Assembly: GCF_050859025.1 (NCBI RefSeq)
Contig: NZ_CP138200.1
Location: 558,001 to 622,000, forward strand
Length of the DNA: 64,000 nt
Source of the DNA: Wukongibacter sp050859025
GTDB taxonomy: Bacteria > Bacillota > Clostridia > Peptostreptococcales > Caminicellaceae
Direction of reading: 5' to 3'
Shown: positions 36,554 through 44,203 of the stretch, piece by piece
Position numbering within the stretch: the stretch's first letter is position 1
Layout: each line of letters starts with the position of its first letter
Translations under genes and position numbers: made by a program
Notes under the pieces: model-generated
Database searches by the model: none
The model's input: only the letters and a program-made list of their open reading frames with translations
What the model was told of the DNA's origin: nothing

Positions 36554-39500
36554 ATGAAGAAATTCATAAAAGGTCTTGTAGATTCAAATGAAAGGAATCT
36601 GAGACAACTAGAGAAGAGAGTTGAAAGGATATTATCATATGAGGATGCACTCAAGGAATTATCCGATGATCAGCTTAGAAATAAAACCGAGGAGTTTAAG
36701 GAAAGACTTGAAAATGGTCAAACCCTTGATGATATATTGGAGGAAGCTTTTGCAGTTGTTAGAGAAGCTTCATACAGAGTACTCGGTATGAGCCATTATC
36801 CAGTGCAGTTAATGGGTGGTATAGTTTTACATGAAGGGAAAATAGCAGAGATGAAAACTGGAGAGGGTAAGACCCTCGTGGCTACACTACCGTCATACTT
36901 AAATGCACTGGCTGGTGAAGGGGTATTTGTAGTAACTGTTAATGAATATCTTGCTACAAGAGATAGAGAAGAAATGGGTCAAATACATGAATTTCTAGGA
37001 TTGAGTGTAGGACTCATTGCTAGAGAAATGCAGCCTCAGGAGAAAAAGGCTGCCTATAGATGCGACGTAACCTATGGAACCAATAGTGAGTTTGGATTTG
37101 ACTACCTTAGAGATAATATGGCAGTACTTAAGGAAAATGTTGCACAAAGAGAGTTAAACTATGCAATAATTGATGAAATTGATAGCATCCTAATAGATGA
37201 ATCTCGTACCCCACTAATAATATCGGGTCAAGGAAGCAGACCTTCACAGTATTATATTACCGTTGATAGATTTGCAAAGAGTCTTAAAGAAGAAGATTAT
37301 AAGTCTAATGACGATACTAAGCAGGTTACTTTAAGTGATTCAGGTATGGACAAGGCTGAGAGAGTCTTTGGACTTGATAATATTGCCGATGAAAAAAATA
37401 TGGAATTATTACACCATATACGTCAAAGTCTAAATGCCAACTATGTCATGAAAAGAGATCAAGATTATGTGATTAAGGATGGAGAAATTCAGATAGTCGA
37501 CAAATTCACTGGAAGGCTTATGCCTGGAAGAAGATTTAGTAAAGGACTCCATCAGGCTATAGAAGCAAAAGAAGGTGTGGAGATACAAAAAGAATCAAAA
37601 AATCTTGCGACCATAACCTATCAGAATTATTTTAGAAAGTTTAAAAAGCTGTCAGGTATGACAGGGACTGCATATACTGAAAGGATAGAATTTAAGAACA
37701 TATATGGGATGGATGTTGTAGTTGTACCAACAAATAAAGAAATGATTAGAATTGATCATGAAGATAGGCTTTATCAGACTGAGGAAGAGAAGTTTAAAGC
37801 CATAGTAAATGAGATAGAAGAAAGACACAGAACTGGACAGCCTATACTTGTTGGGACTATATATATAGATGAATCAGAAAAAGTAAGTGAGATGCTAGAT
37901 AAGAGAAAAATCCCACATAATCTTCTCAATGCAAAACAGGATAAGGGAGAGGCAGAAATAATTGCTCAGGCAGGCCAGAAAGGTGCTGTTACTATAGCTA
38001 CAAATATGGCGGGTAGAGGAACTGATATTAAGCTTGAAGAAGGTGTAGCGGAATTAGGCGGACTCTTAGTACTTGGAACTGAAAGGCATGAATCTAGAAG
38101 AATAGATAATCAGCTACGAGGTCGTTCTGGTAGACAGGGTGACCCTGGTGAATCAATATTCTATATTTCATTAGATGACAACCTTTTTAAAAAGCTAGGT
38201 ATTGAGAGAATGGAAAAAATTAAGGACATGGTAGATAAGCTTGGTCTACCTGATGATGAGCCTATACATGATAAAGCCGTATCTAAAGCAGTTGAAAATA
38301 CTCAAAAGACTATTGAGTCTATTAATTACAAGATTAGAAAAAATACTCTAGAATTTGACCAGATTCTAAATAATCAAAGAGAAACTATATACAATGAGAG
38401 AAATAAAATCCTAAATGGTGAGGATATGAGTGATTTCATCAAAACGATGATGAGAGAAACTATTGAGGATGTAGTTGAGAACTATACTGGTGAACAGCCT
38501 TATCCTGAACAATGGGATTTATCAGGCCTACAGGATTATTTAGATAATAAGCTGAATTTTAATGAAAGAGTTAATCTGAAGGATTTGGATATAGATGAAG
38601 TAGTGAAGCTTAGTAAGGATAAACTTAAAAATGACATAACTGAAGAAGGACTTAGAATATATAGTGAGATTGAAGAGAGTAGCGGAGAGTCTAAGTTTAG
38701 GTATCTAGAACGCTTAATGTTTATGAGGAACATTGATAAAAGATGGATGGAGCACCTCGATATAGTTGAGCAGATTAGGCAGGGAATCGGATTCCAAGGA
38801 ATTGGGAGGGAAGATCCTGTAAGGGTATTTAATAGAGAAGCTTTCAATTTATTTAATGATATGCTTCACGATATTAAGGAAGAGACTATCAGACACATAT
38901 TTGGTCTTAATAAGAGAGTACAAGAGCAGTCAGGACAAGAAAATAATATTTCAGCAGAAGAAAGAGCAAAAAAATTACTAGAGCTTGAGGATAAATATAA
39001 GATAAATAAGGAATACTTACCTAAGATACCAGCTAATTATCCGAAGATTGGTTTTAATGCCGATATAAATGCTACTGAGGAGATTGAGGTAGAAGTTGGC
39101 TTGTATTATTTAAATGATGGTATAGAGCAGAGGTTAAGTGAGCACAATCAAAAACTTCAGATAAAAGGGGTTTTCCCTATAGAATTTGAGAAACCAAAGG
39201 ATAAGGAATGGGAAAAGGGATGGTACCAAGCCAAAGTATTTGTTATGGGACAAGAGGCTAGAAATATAAACTTCATAGTAACTGATGCTGTAGATCTTGA
39301 AGAGCTTCAAAGAAAACAGGAGAGCCAAAGAAGAGCTGATACAAGTATTAGATTCTTTTCGAGCCAGTCTCCTAAGATTTCCTTCAATCTAGAATTAAAG
39401 GATTATAAAGGGGATAAAGTGCAAGCTGCACTTATATATAATGCAAATAGAAACAATGCGTCAAAATTTGAAATACCTATTAATGATACCAAGGCAGGTA

Positions 39501-39865
39501 TCAATCTCCACAAACCTAAGAATGGATGGAAATGTGGATTCTATCAGCTTGTTTTAGGTATCGAAGGCAAGGGACAGATAACTATACCATTCATGATTGT
39601 CGATGAGTTTAATAGGGAACAAGAAGAATTGAATATACCACTAAATATTGAAATGCCTGAAGGGAAAGCTGTAGATCTTATTGGTCAACTTATTTATATT
39701 GAAACAAAACAGCCAGTAGCTACTGTTCCAATCACATTTAATAAGGCCGGAGCCTTTAACATCCAGCTGAAGAAACAAAAAGAGAATTGGAAAATAGGAA
39801 GATATGAGTTTAGACTAATTGCCGAAAAGAAGGTAATACTGACAAAACACTTCTTGATAAAATAG
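36554..39865 (+). CDS. secA2: Accessory-type SecA (SecA2) with three extra C-terminal repeats
   Basis: SecA is the ATPase that drives proteins through SecYEG. The core (1-780) is complete: Walker A at about 101-107 (KTGEGKT), DEID box at 207-210, and GRGTD and GRSGRQGDPG helicase motifs. The family normally ends near 800-840 residues; this protein has 1103. The tail lacks the CxC zinc motif of housekeeping SecA and instead has three similar beta units at about 819-915, 927-1020 and 1025-1103, each ending W-x(2-3)-G-x-Y-x(8-14)-I-x-F-type (WEKGWYQAKVFV, NGWKCGFYQLVL, ENWKIGRYEFRL). The setting among S-layer and wall-enzyme genes fits a dedicated SecA2, as in the C. difficile slp locus. A separate secA elsewhere is expected but not seen. 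Confidence 0.88.
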   Translation: MKKFIKGLVDSNERNLRQLEKRVERILSYEDALKELSDDQLRNKTEEFKERLENGQTLDDILEEAFAVVREASYRVLGMSHYPVQLMGGIVLHEGKIAEMKTGEGKTLVATLPSYLNALAGEGVFVVTVNEYLATRDREEMGQIHEFLGLSVGLIAREMQPQEKKAAYRCDVTYGTNSEFGFDYLRDNMAVLKENVAQRELNYAIIDEIDSILIDESRTPLIISGQGSRPSQYYITVDRFAKSLKEEDYKSNDDTKQVTLSDSGMDKAERVFGLDNIADEKNMELLHHIRQSLNANYVMKRDQDYVIKDGEIQIVDKFTGRLMPGRRFSKGLHQAIEAKEGVEIQKESKNLATITYQNYFRKFKKLSGMTGTAYTERIEFKNIYGMDVVVVPTNKEMIRIDHEDRLYQTEEEKFKAIVNEIEERHRTGQPILVGTIYIDESEKVSEMLDKRKIPHNLLNAKQDKGEAEIIAQAGQKGAVTIATNMAGRGTDIKLEEGVAELGGLLVLGTERHESRRIDNQLRGRSGRQGDPGESIFYISLDDNLFKKLGIERMEKIKDMVDKLGLPDDEPIHDKAVSKAVENTQKTIESINYKIRKNTLEFDQILNNQRETIYNERNKILNGEDMSDFIKTMMRETIEDVVENYTGEQPYPEQWDLSGLQDYLDNKLNFNERVNLKDLDIDEVVKLSKDKLKNDITEEGLRIYSEIEESSGESKFRYLERLMFMRNIDKRWMEHLDIVEQIRQGIGFQGIGREDPVRVFNREAFNLFNDMLHDIKEETIRHIFGLNKRVQEQSGQENNISAEERAKKLLELEDKYKINKEYLPKIPANYPKIGFNADINATEEIEVEVGLYYLNDGIEQRLSEHNQKLQIKGVFPIEFEKPKDKEWEKGWYQAKVFVMGQEARNINFIVTDAVDLEELQRKQESQRRADTSIRFFSSQSPKISFNLELKDYKGDKVQAALIYNANRNNASKFEIPINDTKAGINLHKPKNGWKCGFYQLVLGIEGKGQITIPFMIVDEFNREQEELNIPLNIEMPEGKAVDLIGQLIYIETKQPVATVPITFNKAGAFNIQLKKQKENWKIGRYEFRLIAEKKVILTKHFLIK

Positions 39866-39884
39866 AGAAAAGGGGAGAGTTTTT

Positions 39885-40556
39885 ATGAATAAGAAGGGTA
39901 CTATACAATTACCTAGAGAGATACATGATTATGTGTGGATGCGTTATCTACCTGAGACCACTTATAAAATGTATCTGTTAATAGGATACCTAATGACAGA
40001 AAAGATTAAAGGTGAAGAGGCTACAAAGCAATTATTGAGTGCAAAGCTGACTGAAGATAATAATATGCCGCAGATTATTGAGGAGAAAAAGAAGCTCCTT
40101 AATAAGCTTGGATTTAAATATCCTGAGAATAGAAGGGATGATTTGAAGCTTCTTTTAGATTTTAGGCTTATTAACCTTGGTAAGGATAATGAAGAAAATA
40201 TTATATATGTATATAATTTTCCAGTACCAAAGCCTCAGGATATTTTAAAACTTGATGAAGAAGAGATTAGAACTCTGGAAAATATTAAATTTGAAATACA
40301 ACATCAAAATGCTTTTAATATGATATTAACTTTACTTATTAATAATAATGGGAATCTAATGGCAACAGTTGACCATATACAGAAAACTACTAAGATAAAA
40401 CTGACAGATATTAAACTGGTACTTAAATATTTAGTGGAGGAAGGCTCCATATCCATTAAAGCACAGAAGGATATGGATAAGCTAAAAAAAGCAGACAAGA
40501 TTTTTATTAAAATAAATCAGGATGTTTTTGAGAAAAAGCGACTTGTATTAGAGTAA
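39885..40556 (+). CDS. Unknown protein coupled to secA2
   Basis: 223 residues, no signal peptide or membrane segment, charged and mostly helical. AGGGGAGAG lies before the ATG and only 19 bases separate it from secA2, so they form one transcript ending in the terminator at 40625. Two parts may be winged-helix-like: about 20-120 (TTYKMYLLIGYLMTE...LLDFRLINLGK) and about 140-215 (NGNLMATVDHIQKTTKIKL, LKYLVEEGSISI). I recognise no family. A cytoplasmic partner or regulator of the modified SecA2 is the obvious guess from position only. Confidence 0.75.
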   Translation: MNKKGTIQLPREIHDYVWMRYLPETTYKMYLLIGYLMTEKIKGEEATKQLLSAKLTEDNNMPQIIEEKKKLLNKLGFKYPENRRDDLKLLLDFRLINLGKDNEENIIYVYNFPVPKPQDILKLDEEEIRTLENIKFEIQHQNAFNMILTLLINNNGNLMATVDHIQKTTKIKLTDIKLVLKYLVEEGSISIKAQKDMDKLKKADKIFIKINQDVFEKKRLVLE

Positions 40557-40624
40557 AAGAGCTAAGGGTTGTAGAACTCCTTTGCTTTAATAAAATTTCT
40601 ACCTTATGAAATAACTTAAAAAAA

Positions 40625-40658
40625 TACAAGCTTCCTGAAGCCTTTCAGGAGGCTTGTA
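40625..40658 (+). terminator. Terminator after the secA2 pair
   Basis: TACAAGCTTCCTGAA (40625-40639) pairs with TTCAGGAGGCTTGTA (40644-40658). No T run follows directly. The rest of the gap to 41143 contains the small minus-strand gene and the TolC-like gene promoter. Confidence 0.7.
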
Positions 40659-40703
40659 CCTATAATGATGTAACAAGAAGGGCCAGCAAACTAATGTGTT
40701 AAT

Positions 40704-40853
40704 CTATGTAGCGTGATTTTCTACATTATTTAAGAAAGCTATTTTATTTTTTGTCAATTCATCATATAATTGGTCATTGATTTTTCCATTATTATGGAGT
40801 TCATCGCATATTGCTATAAATTCTTTTACAGTACCAATTAGTTCTTCTTTCAT
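40704..40853 (-). CDS. Small protein of unknown function (49 residues)
   Basis: A short minus-strand frame with a strong ribosome site: AGGAGGT lies six bases before the ATG at 40853. The product begins MKEELIGTVKEFIAICDELH and ends NNVENHAT; it is acidic and probably two helices. It resembles small helical regulators such as Spo0E-type proteins in size only, without their SxxxD motif. The region on the minus strand upstream is AT-rich. Coding is supported by the ribosome site and composition, not by a known family. Confidence 0.55.
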   Translation of the reverse strand: MKEELIGTVKEFIAICDELHNNGKINDQLYDELTKNKIAFLNNVENHAT

Positions 40854-41065
40854 ATTTTACCTCCTGTACAAAATATTTAAAGTATTCGATGTATTACCAT
40901 TAATGATATAAATATCTTTATCAATAGTATGAATAAAAACTACAATTTATAAACTCTATTAAAAAAATATATGCTGCTTAATGAAAAAATATTCATTTTA
41001 TTAAAGTTTAATTAAAATTTAATAAAATATTAATCTATTGTTTATGAAATTAAGGCGCCAAAAGA

Positions 41066-41094
41066 TTGACACGAAAAATAGAATGGTTTACAAT
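41066..41094 (+). promoter_or_regulatory. Strong promoter of the TolC-like gene
   Basis: TTGACA (41066-41071), 17-base spacer, TACAAT (41089-41094). Transcription should start near 41101, about 43 bases before the TTG start. Confidence 0.8.
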
Positions 41095-41143
41095 GTTACT
41101 ATAACTGACCACTGAGTCAATGGATTATAAGGAGGTTGAAGAG

Positions 41144-42289
41144 TTGAAAAGAAATACCAAGTCAATAGTTTTAACAGCAGTCGTATCTTTATCTTTATTA
41201 GGATTTGCTACGGCAGAATCGACGATAATTAATAGTATGGATTTCCAAGGAAAGGCCATTGAGCTGACTTTAGATAAGGCCATAGAGGTTGGTTTAGAGG
41301 ATAATGTCACAATAGAAAAAAGTAAAATTGATATTGAGAAGGCAGACTTAGATGCTGACGTACTTAGTAAGGCGATAAAGAAGCAGAAAAAGGTTTCTAG
41401 TTCCTACACGAAGGAAGGAACCTCAAGTAACATAGAGCTGATGAAGATACCTGACCTTCAGGAAGATTTCTTGGTAGACAATGCAAAGAGAAATCATGAG
41501 GTGACAATAATAAGTTTGAAATCAAAAATTGAAGAGTCATATTTCCAATTGTTACAGGCCGAAGAAATGGTTGAAATTAATAAAGAAAATTTAGAAATAA
41601 CTGAGGACCTTTATAACAAAACCAAGCAAAAATTTGATCTAGGTCTAGTTACTAAGCAAGAGGTTTTACAGAGCGAATATAACGTTCAGGAAGCAGAGAA
41701 CAAGTATAGATCTTCACAGGATACTGTAAAAAAGGCTAGAATGGCATTGAATATAGAGCTTGGATATGATGTAATGACAAATATAGAGCTTAAGGATGAG
41801 CTGGGATATAAGGAATATAAAGGAATTGACTTAGCAGAGGCTATTTCAAAGGCATTAGTTACTAGAAATGAAATCAAGGCATCGGAGTATGCATATGAAT
41901 TAGCACGACTAAAGTTTGAGGCAGCTGATAAAAAGTATACCGACAATGTATTTGATCATAGAGAGGCTGCTGTTAATCTAGAAAAGGCAGAAGAGGATTT
42001 AACTAATACTAAAAAGCTTATTGAAATGGAAATTAGAGCTAACTATCTAAATGTATTACAAAAGCAAGAAGATATTAAGGCGGGAGAAAAGTCTGTAGAG
42101 CTGGCTGAGGAAGCTTTAAGACTTACTAAATCATCCTATGATGTGGGTATGAGCGTATTGACTGATGTACAAAAAGCTCAAAACACTTTACTTACAGCTA
42201 AGCTAGGACTTTCTAAAAACATATTAGATTATAATCTTGCTGTACTTACCCTTGAGGATTCAATTGGAGTAGGAAGAACAACTATATAA
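41144..42289 (+). CDS. TolC-family (outer-membrane efflux protein-like) secreted protein
   Basis: I place the start at TTG 41144, eight bases after AAGGAGG; the ATG 24 bases upstream precedes that site and has none of its own. The product (381 residues) begins with a signal peptide ending in ATA. The rest is two long helical-hairpin repeats of the TolC/OEP type: LDKAIEVGLEDN at the first, LAEAISKALVTRNEIKASEY at the second, with the paired KFDLGLVTKQEVLQSE and SYDVGMSVLTDVQKAQ turns. TolC forms channels across outer membranes in diderms; in a bacterium with the Gram-positive features seen here its role is unclear. It may be a surface or periplasm-like helical protein. It is a single gene with its own promoter and terminator. 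Confidence 0.82.
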   Translation: MKRNTKSIVLTAVVSLSLLGFATAESTIINSMDFQGKAIELTLDKAIEVGLEDNVTIEKSKIDIEKADLDADVLSKAIKKQKKVSSSYTKEGTSSNIELMKIPDLQEDFLVDNAKRNHEVTIISLKSKIEESYFQLLQAEEMVEINKENLEITEDLYNKTKQKFDLGLVTKQEVLQSEYNVQEAENKYRSSQDTVKKARMALNIELGYDVMTNIELKDELGYKEYKGIDLAEAISKALVTRNEIKASEYAYELARLKFEAADKKYTDNVFDHREAAVNLEKAEEDLTNTKKLIEMEIRANYLNVLQKQEDIKAGEKSVELAEEALRLTKSSYDVGMSVLTDVQKAQNTLLTAKLGLSKNILDYNLAVLTLEDSIGVGRTTI

Positions 42290-42352
42290 GGAAATTAGTA
42301 GTAGGTAGAGATTTTTAAAATAGAATAGTTTTGAAAGAAAAGTTATAAAAAA

Positions 42353-42388
42353 AGTCTTCTGATGAGATAATATCAGAAGGCTTTATTT
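42353..42388 (+). terminator. Terminator after the TolC-like gene
   Basis: AGTCTTCTGAT (42353-42363) pairs with ATCAGAAGGCT (42372-42382), followed by TTATTTTTT. Confidence 0.85.
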
Positions 42389-42467
42389 TTTGATATTTAT
42401 TGAGGAAAAATATGACTAAAACTTAGAGAGGTGATAGCCCTTAGCTTTTATCAGAAAAAATTATTCC

Positions 42468-42493
42468 AAAAATTTTAAATGTTTAAAATTTTT
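42468..42493. promoter_or_regulatory. AT palindrome upstream of the V-ATPase operon
   Basis: AAAAATTTTAAA and TTTAAAATTTTT are perfect 12-bp arms around TG. It lies about 65 bases before the first V-ATPase start, near several TATAAT-like boxes (42517-42522). It could be an operator, but such AT palindromes also arise by chance in AT-rich DNA. Confidence 0.35.
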
Positions 42494-42558
42494 AACAGGA
42501 ATTTATAATACTAATATATAATATAAAATATATAATAGTCTAAATGAGGTGGTTCTAT

Positions 42559-42867
42559 ATGGAAAATATAATAGATAAAATAGTAGATATAGATAAAAAG
42601 GCCTTGGATATAAAGGAAAAGACCGAAAAAATGATAAAGGACAATGGTAAAAAACTAAGTAGAAAGCTGCTGGAAATAGAGGAAAAAGAGCTTGAGAAAG
42701 CTAGAGAAATAGGTGATAAGGAATATAATAGAATTTTAAAGCAAGGGCAAAATAAATGCATGGAAATAAAGTTAGCTACTAAAAAGGAATGTGAAAGTCT
42801 TGATAAAAATTTTTTGAAAATCCATAAGAGATTGGAAAAAGAGATATTTAATAAATTATTTAAATAG
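42559..42867 (+). CDS. V-type ATPase subunit G/H-like stalk protein
   Basis: 102 residues, charged helical coiled coil (EKTEKMIKDNGKKLSRKLLE), the pattern of the peripheral stalk subunit that pairs with subunit E. GAGGTGG precedes the ATG at 42559; an upstream in-frame ATG overlaps that site. It heads the V-ATPase gene set. Sequence identity in this family is low, so the call rests on coiled coil, size and position. Confidence 0.7.
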   Translation: MENIIDKIVDIDKKALDIKEKTEKMIKDNGKKLSRKLLEIEEKELEKAREIGDKEYNRILKQGQNKCMEIKLATKKECESLDKNFLKIHKRLEKEIFNKLFK

Positions 42868-43074
42868 ATTGAACAAATTGCATAATTACAATCCTCAGAA
42901 CTTATTACTATATAAGTTTTAAAAGCCCTAGAGACATACCAACAAAATATGCTCTATTTTAGGCAATTGAATTAATGATGATATTACTATGTGCAATTGT
43001 GTCGAGTTAGGATTATGCAATTTCCTCAGATCAAAAAATTTTAACTCAAAAGACTATCTGTAGGATGTGAAGTT

Positions 43075-44121
43075 ATGGGTAATATAAGAAGATTTGCTTC
43101 TATTAATACAAAAATCAAGGCATTAGAAGGCAAGCTTTTGTCTAAGGATGACTATAGAAATTTGATAGCTGCAGGCTCCGTTAAAGAAATTGCAGGCTAT
43201 CTGAAAAATGATACTGCATATTTTAAGGTTCTAAAGGATGTTAATGTAAGTAATTTACAGGTGGATCAATTGGAGCTTTTCTTGAAAAAATATATTGTAG
43301 GACAATATGAAAAGCTAATACATCATTTTACTGATGAATACAGAAAGCTTTTTAGAACCCTATTTATTCGATATGAGATAGAGGACTTGAAGCTATACTT
43401 AAGGGCCGTTAATAGAGAAGAGGATTTAGCTGCTGTAAAGAAATTGATAGTTTATTCGGGAAGCTACAGTATGATAAATTATGAGACCCTTAGTACTTCT
43501 AAAAACTTACAGGAGCTAATAGACAATTTAAGTGAAACCATCTATTACAATGCATTAAAGGCTTATGTAAATGAAGACTCCCAGAGGAGAATGTTTTACA
43601 TGTCTATGTTCCTTGATAGACTTTATTTCAAGCTTCTTAGTGAACAAATTGAGAAACTCAGTAGAGAGGATAGAAATATACTCAAGGAGCTGCTCGGAAA
43701 AAATGTAGATTTACTCAACCTTCAATGGATATATAGAGGTCTGAAATTTTATAGGCTCTCGCCAGAGGAGCTTGTCAATTATACAATGCATTACGGATAT
43801 TATTTAAACTATAAGAGGATAAAAGAGCTTTGTTATACAAAAAATGAGGATGAACTGATAAGTAAGATGATAGATTCGAAGTATGGATTTCTATTTGATA
43901 ATAGGGATACACTTGAGGTTTTTATGGAAAGACGTATTGAAAGATATCTATATTTTCTTTTTCTTGATTATAGGAAAAGAGAAAAAATGAATATTATTGA
44001 GTCTGTTGTTTTCATGCATCTTATGGAGTATGAAATGAGGGACATAATATCAATAGTAGAAGCAGTAAGATATGGTATGGATAAAGAAGATATAAAAAAG
44101 TTTCTGGTTAGAAAAATTTAA
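43075..44121 (+). CDS. V-type ATPase subunit C
   Basis: 348 residues, all helical, matching the archaeal/bacterial V/A-ATPase subunit C (AhaC/NtpC), the funnel that links the central rotor to the membrane ring. It has the family opening (INTKIKALEGKLLSKDDYRNLI) and repeated Y-I/L-x-G and D-L-x-x-L patterns (IEDLKLYLRAVNREEDL). A gap of 207 bases separates it from the previous gene and contains a weak inverted repeat (AAATTGCATAAT/ATTATGCAATTT). Confidence 0.9.
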   Translation: MGNIRRFASINTKIKALEGKLLSKDDYRNLIAAGSVKEIAGYLKNDTAYFKVLKDVNVSNLQVDQLELFLKKYIVGQYEKLIHHFTDEYRKLFRTLFIRYEIEDLKLYLRAVNREEDLAAVKKLIVYSGSYSMINYETLSTSKNLQELIDNLSETIYYNALKAYVNEDSQRRMFYMSMFLDRLYFKLLSEQIEKLSREDRNILKELLGKNVDLLNLQWIYRGLKFYRLSPEELVNYTMHYGYYLNYKRIKELCYTKNEDELISKMIDSKYGFLFDNRDTLEVFMERRIERYLYFLFLDYRKREKMNIIESVVFMHLMEYEMRDIISIVEAVRYGMDKEDIKKFLVRKI

Positions 44122-44187
44122 CCCGGATTAATCATGGAAATCAAGCTTTTACTATGTTTTTTAAGCTTTCTATTGATAATCAGGGTT
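44120..44187. repeat. Large hairpin between subunits C and I
   Basis: AACCCGGATTAATCATGG...AAGCTT on the left pairs with AAGCTTTCTATTGATAATCA...GGGTT on the right. It starts in the stop codon of subunit C and ends just before the ribosome site of subunit I. It may stabilise or process the mRNA; no T run follows it directly. Confidence 0.6.
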
Positions 44188-44203
44188 AAGGGGGAGGTGT
44201 TTT

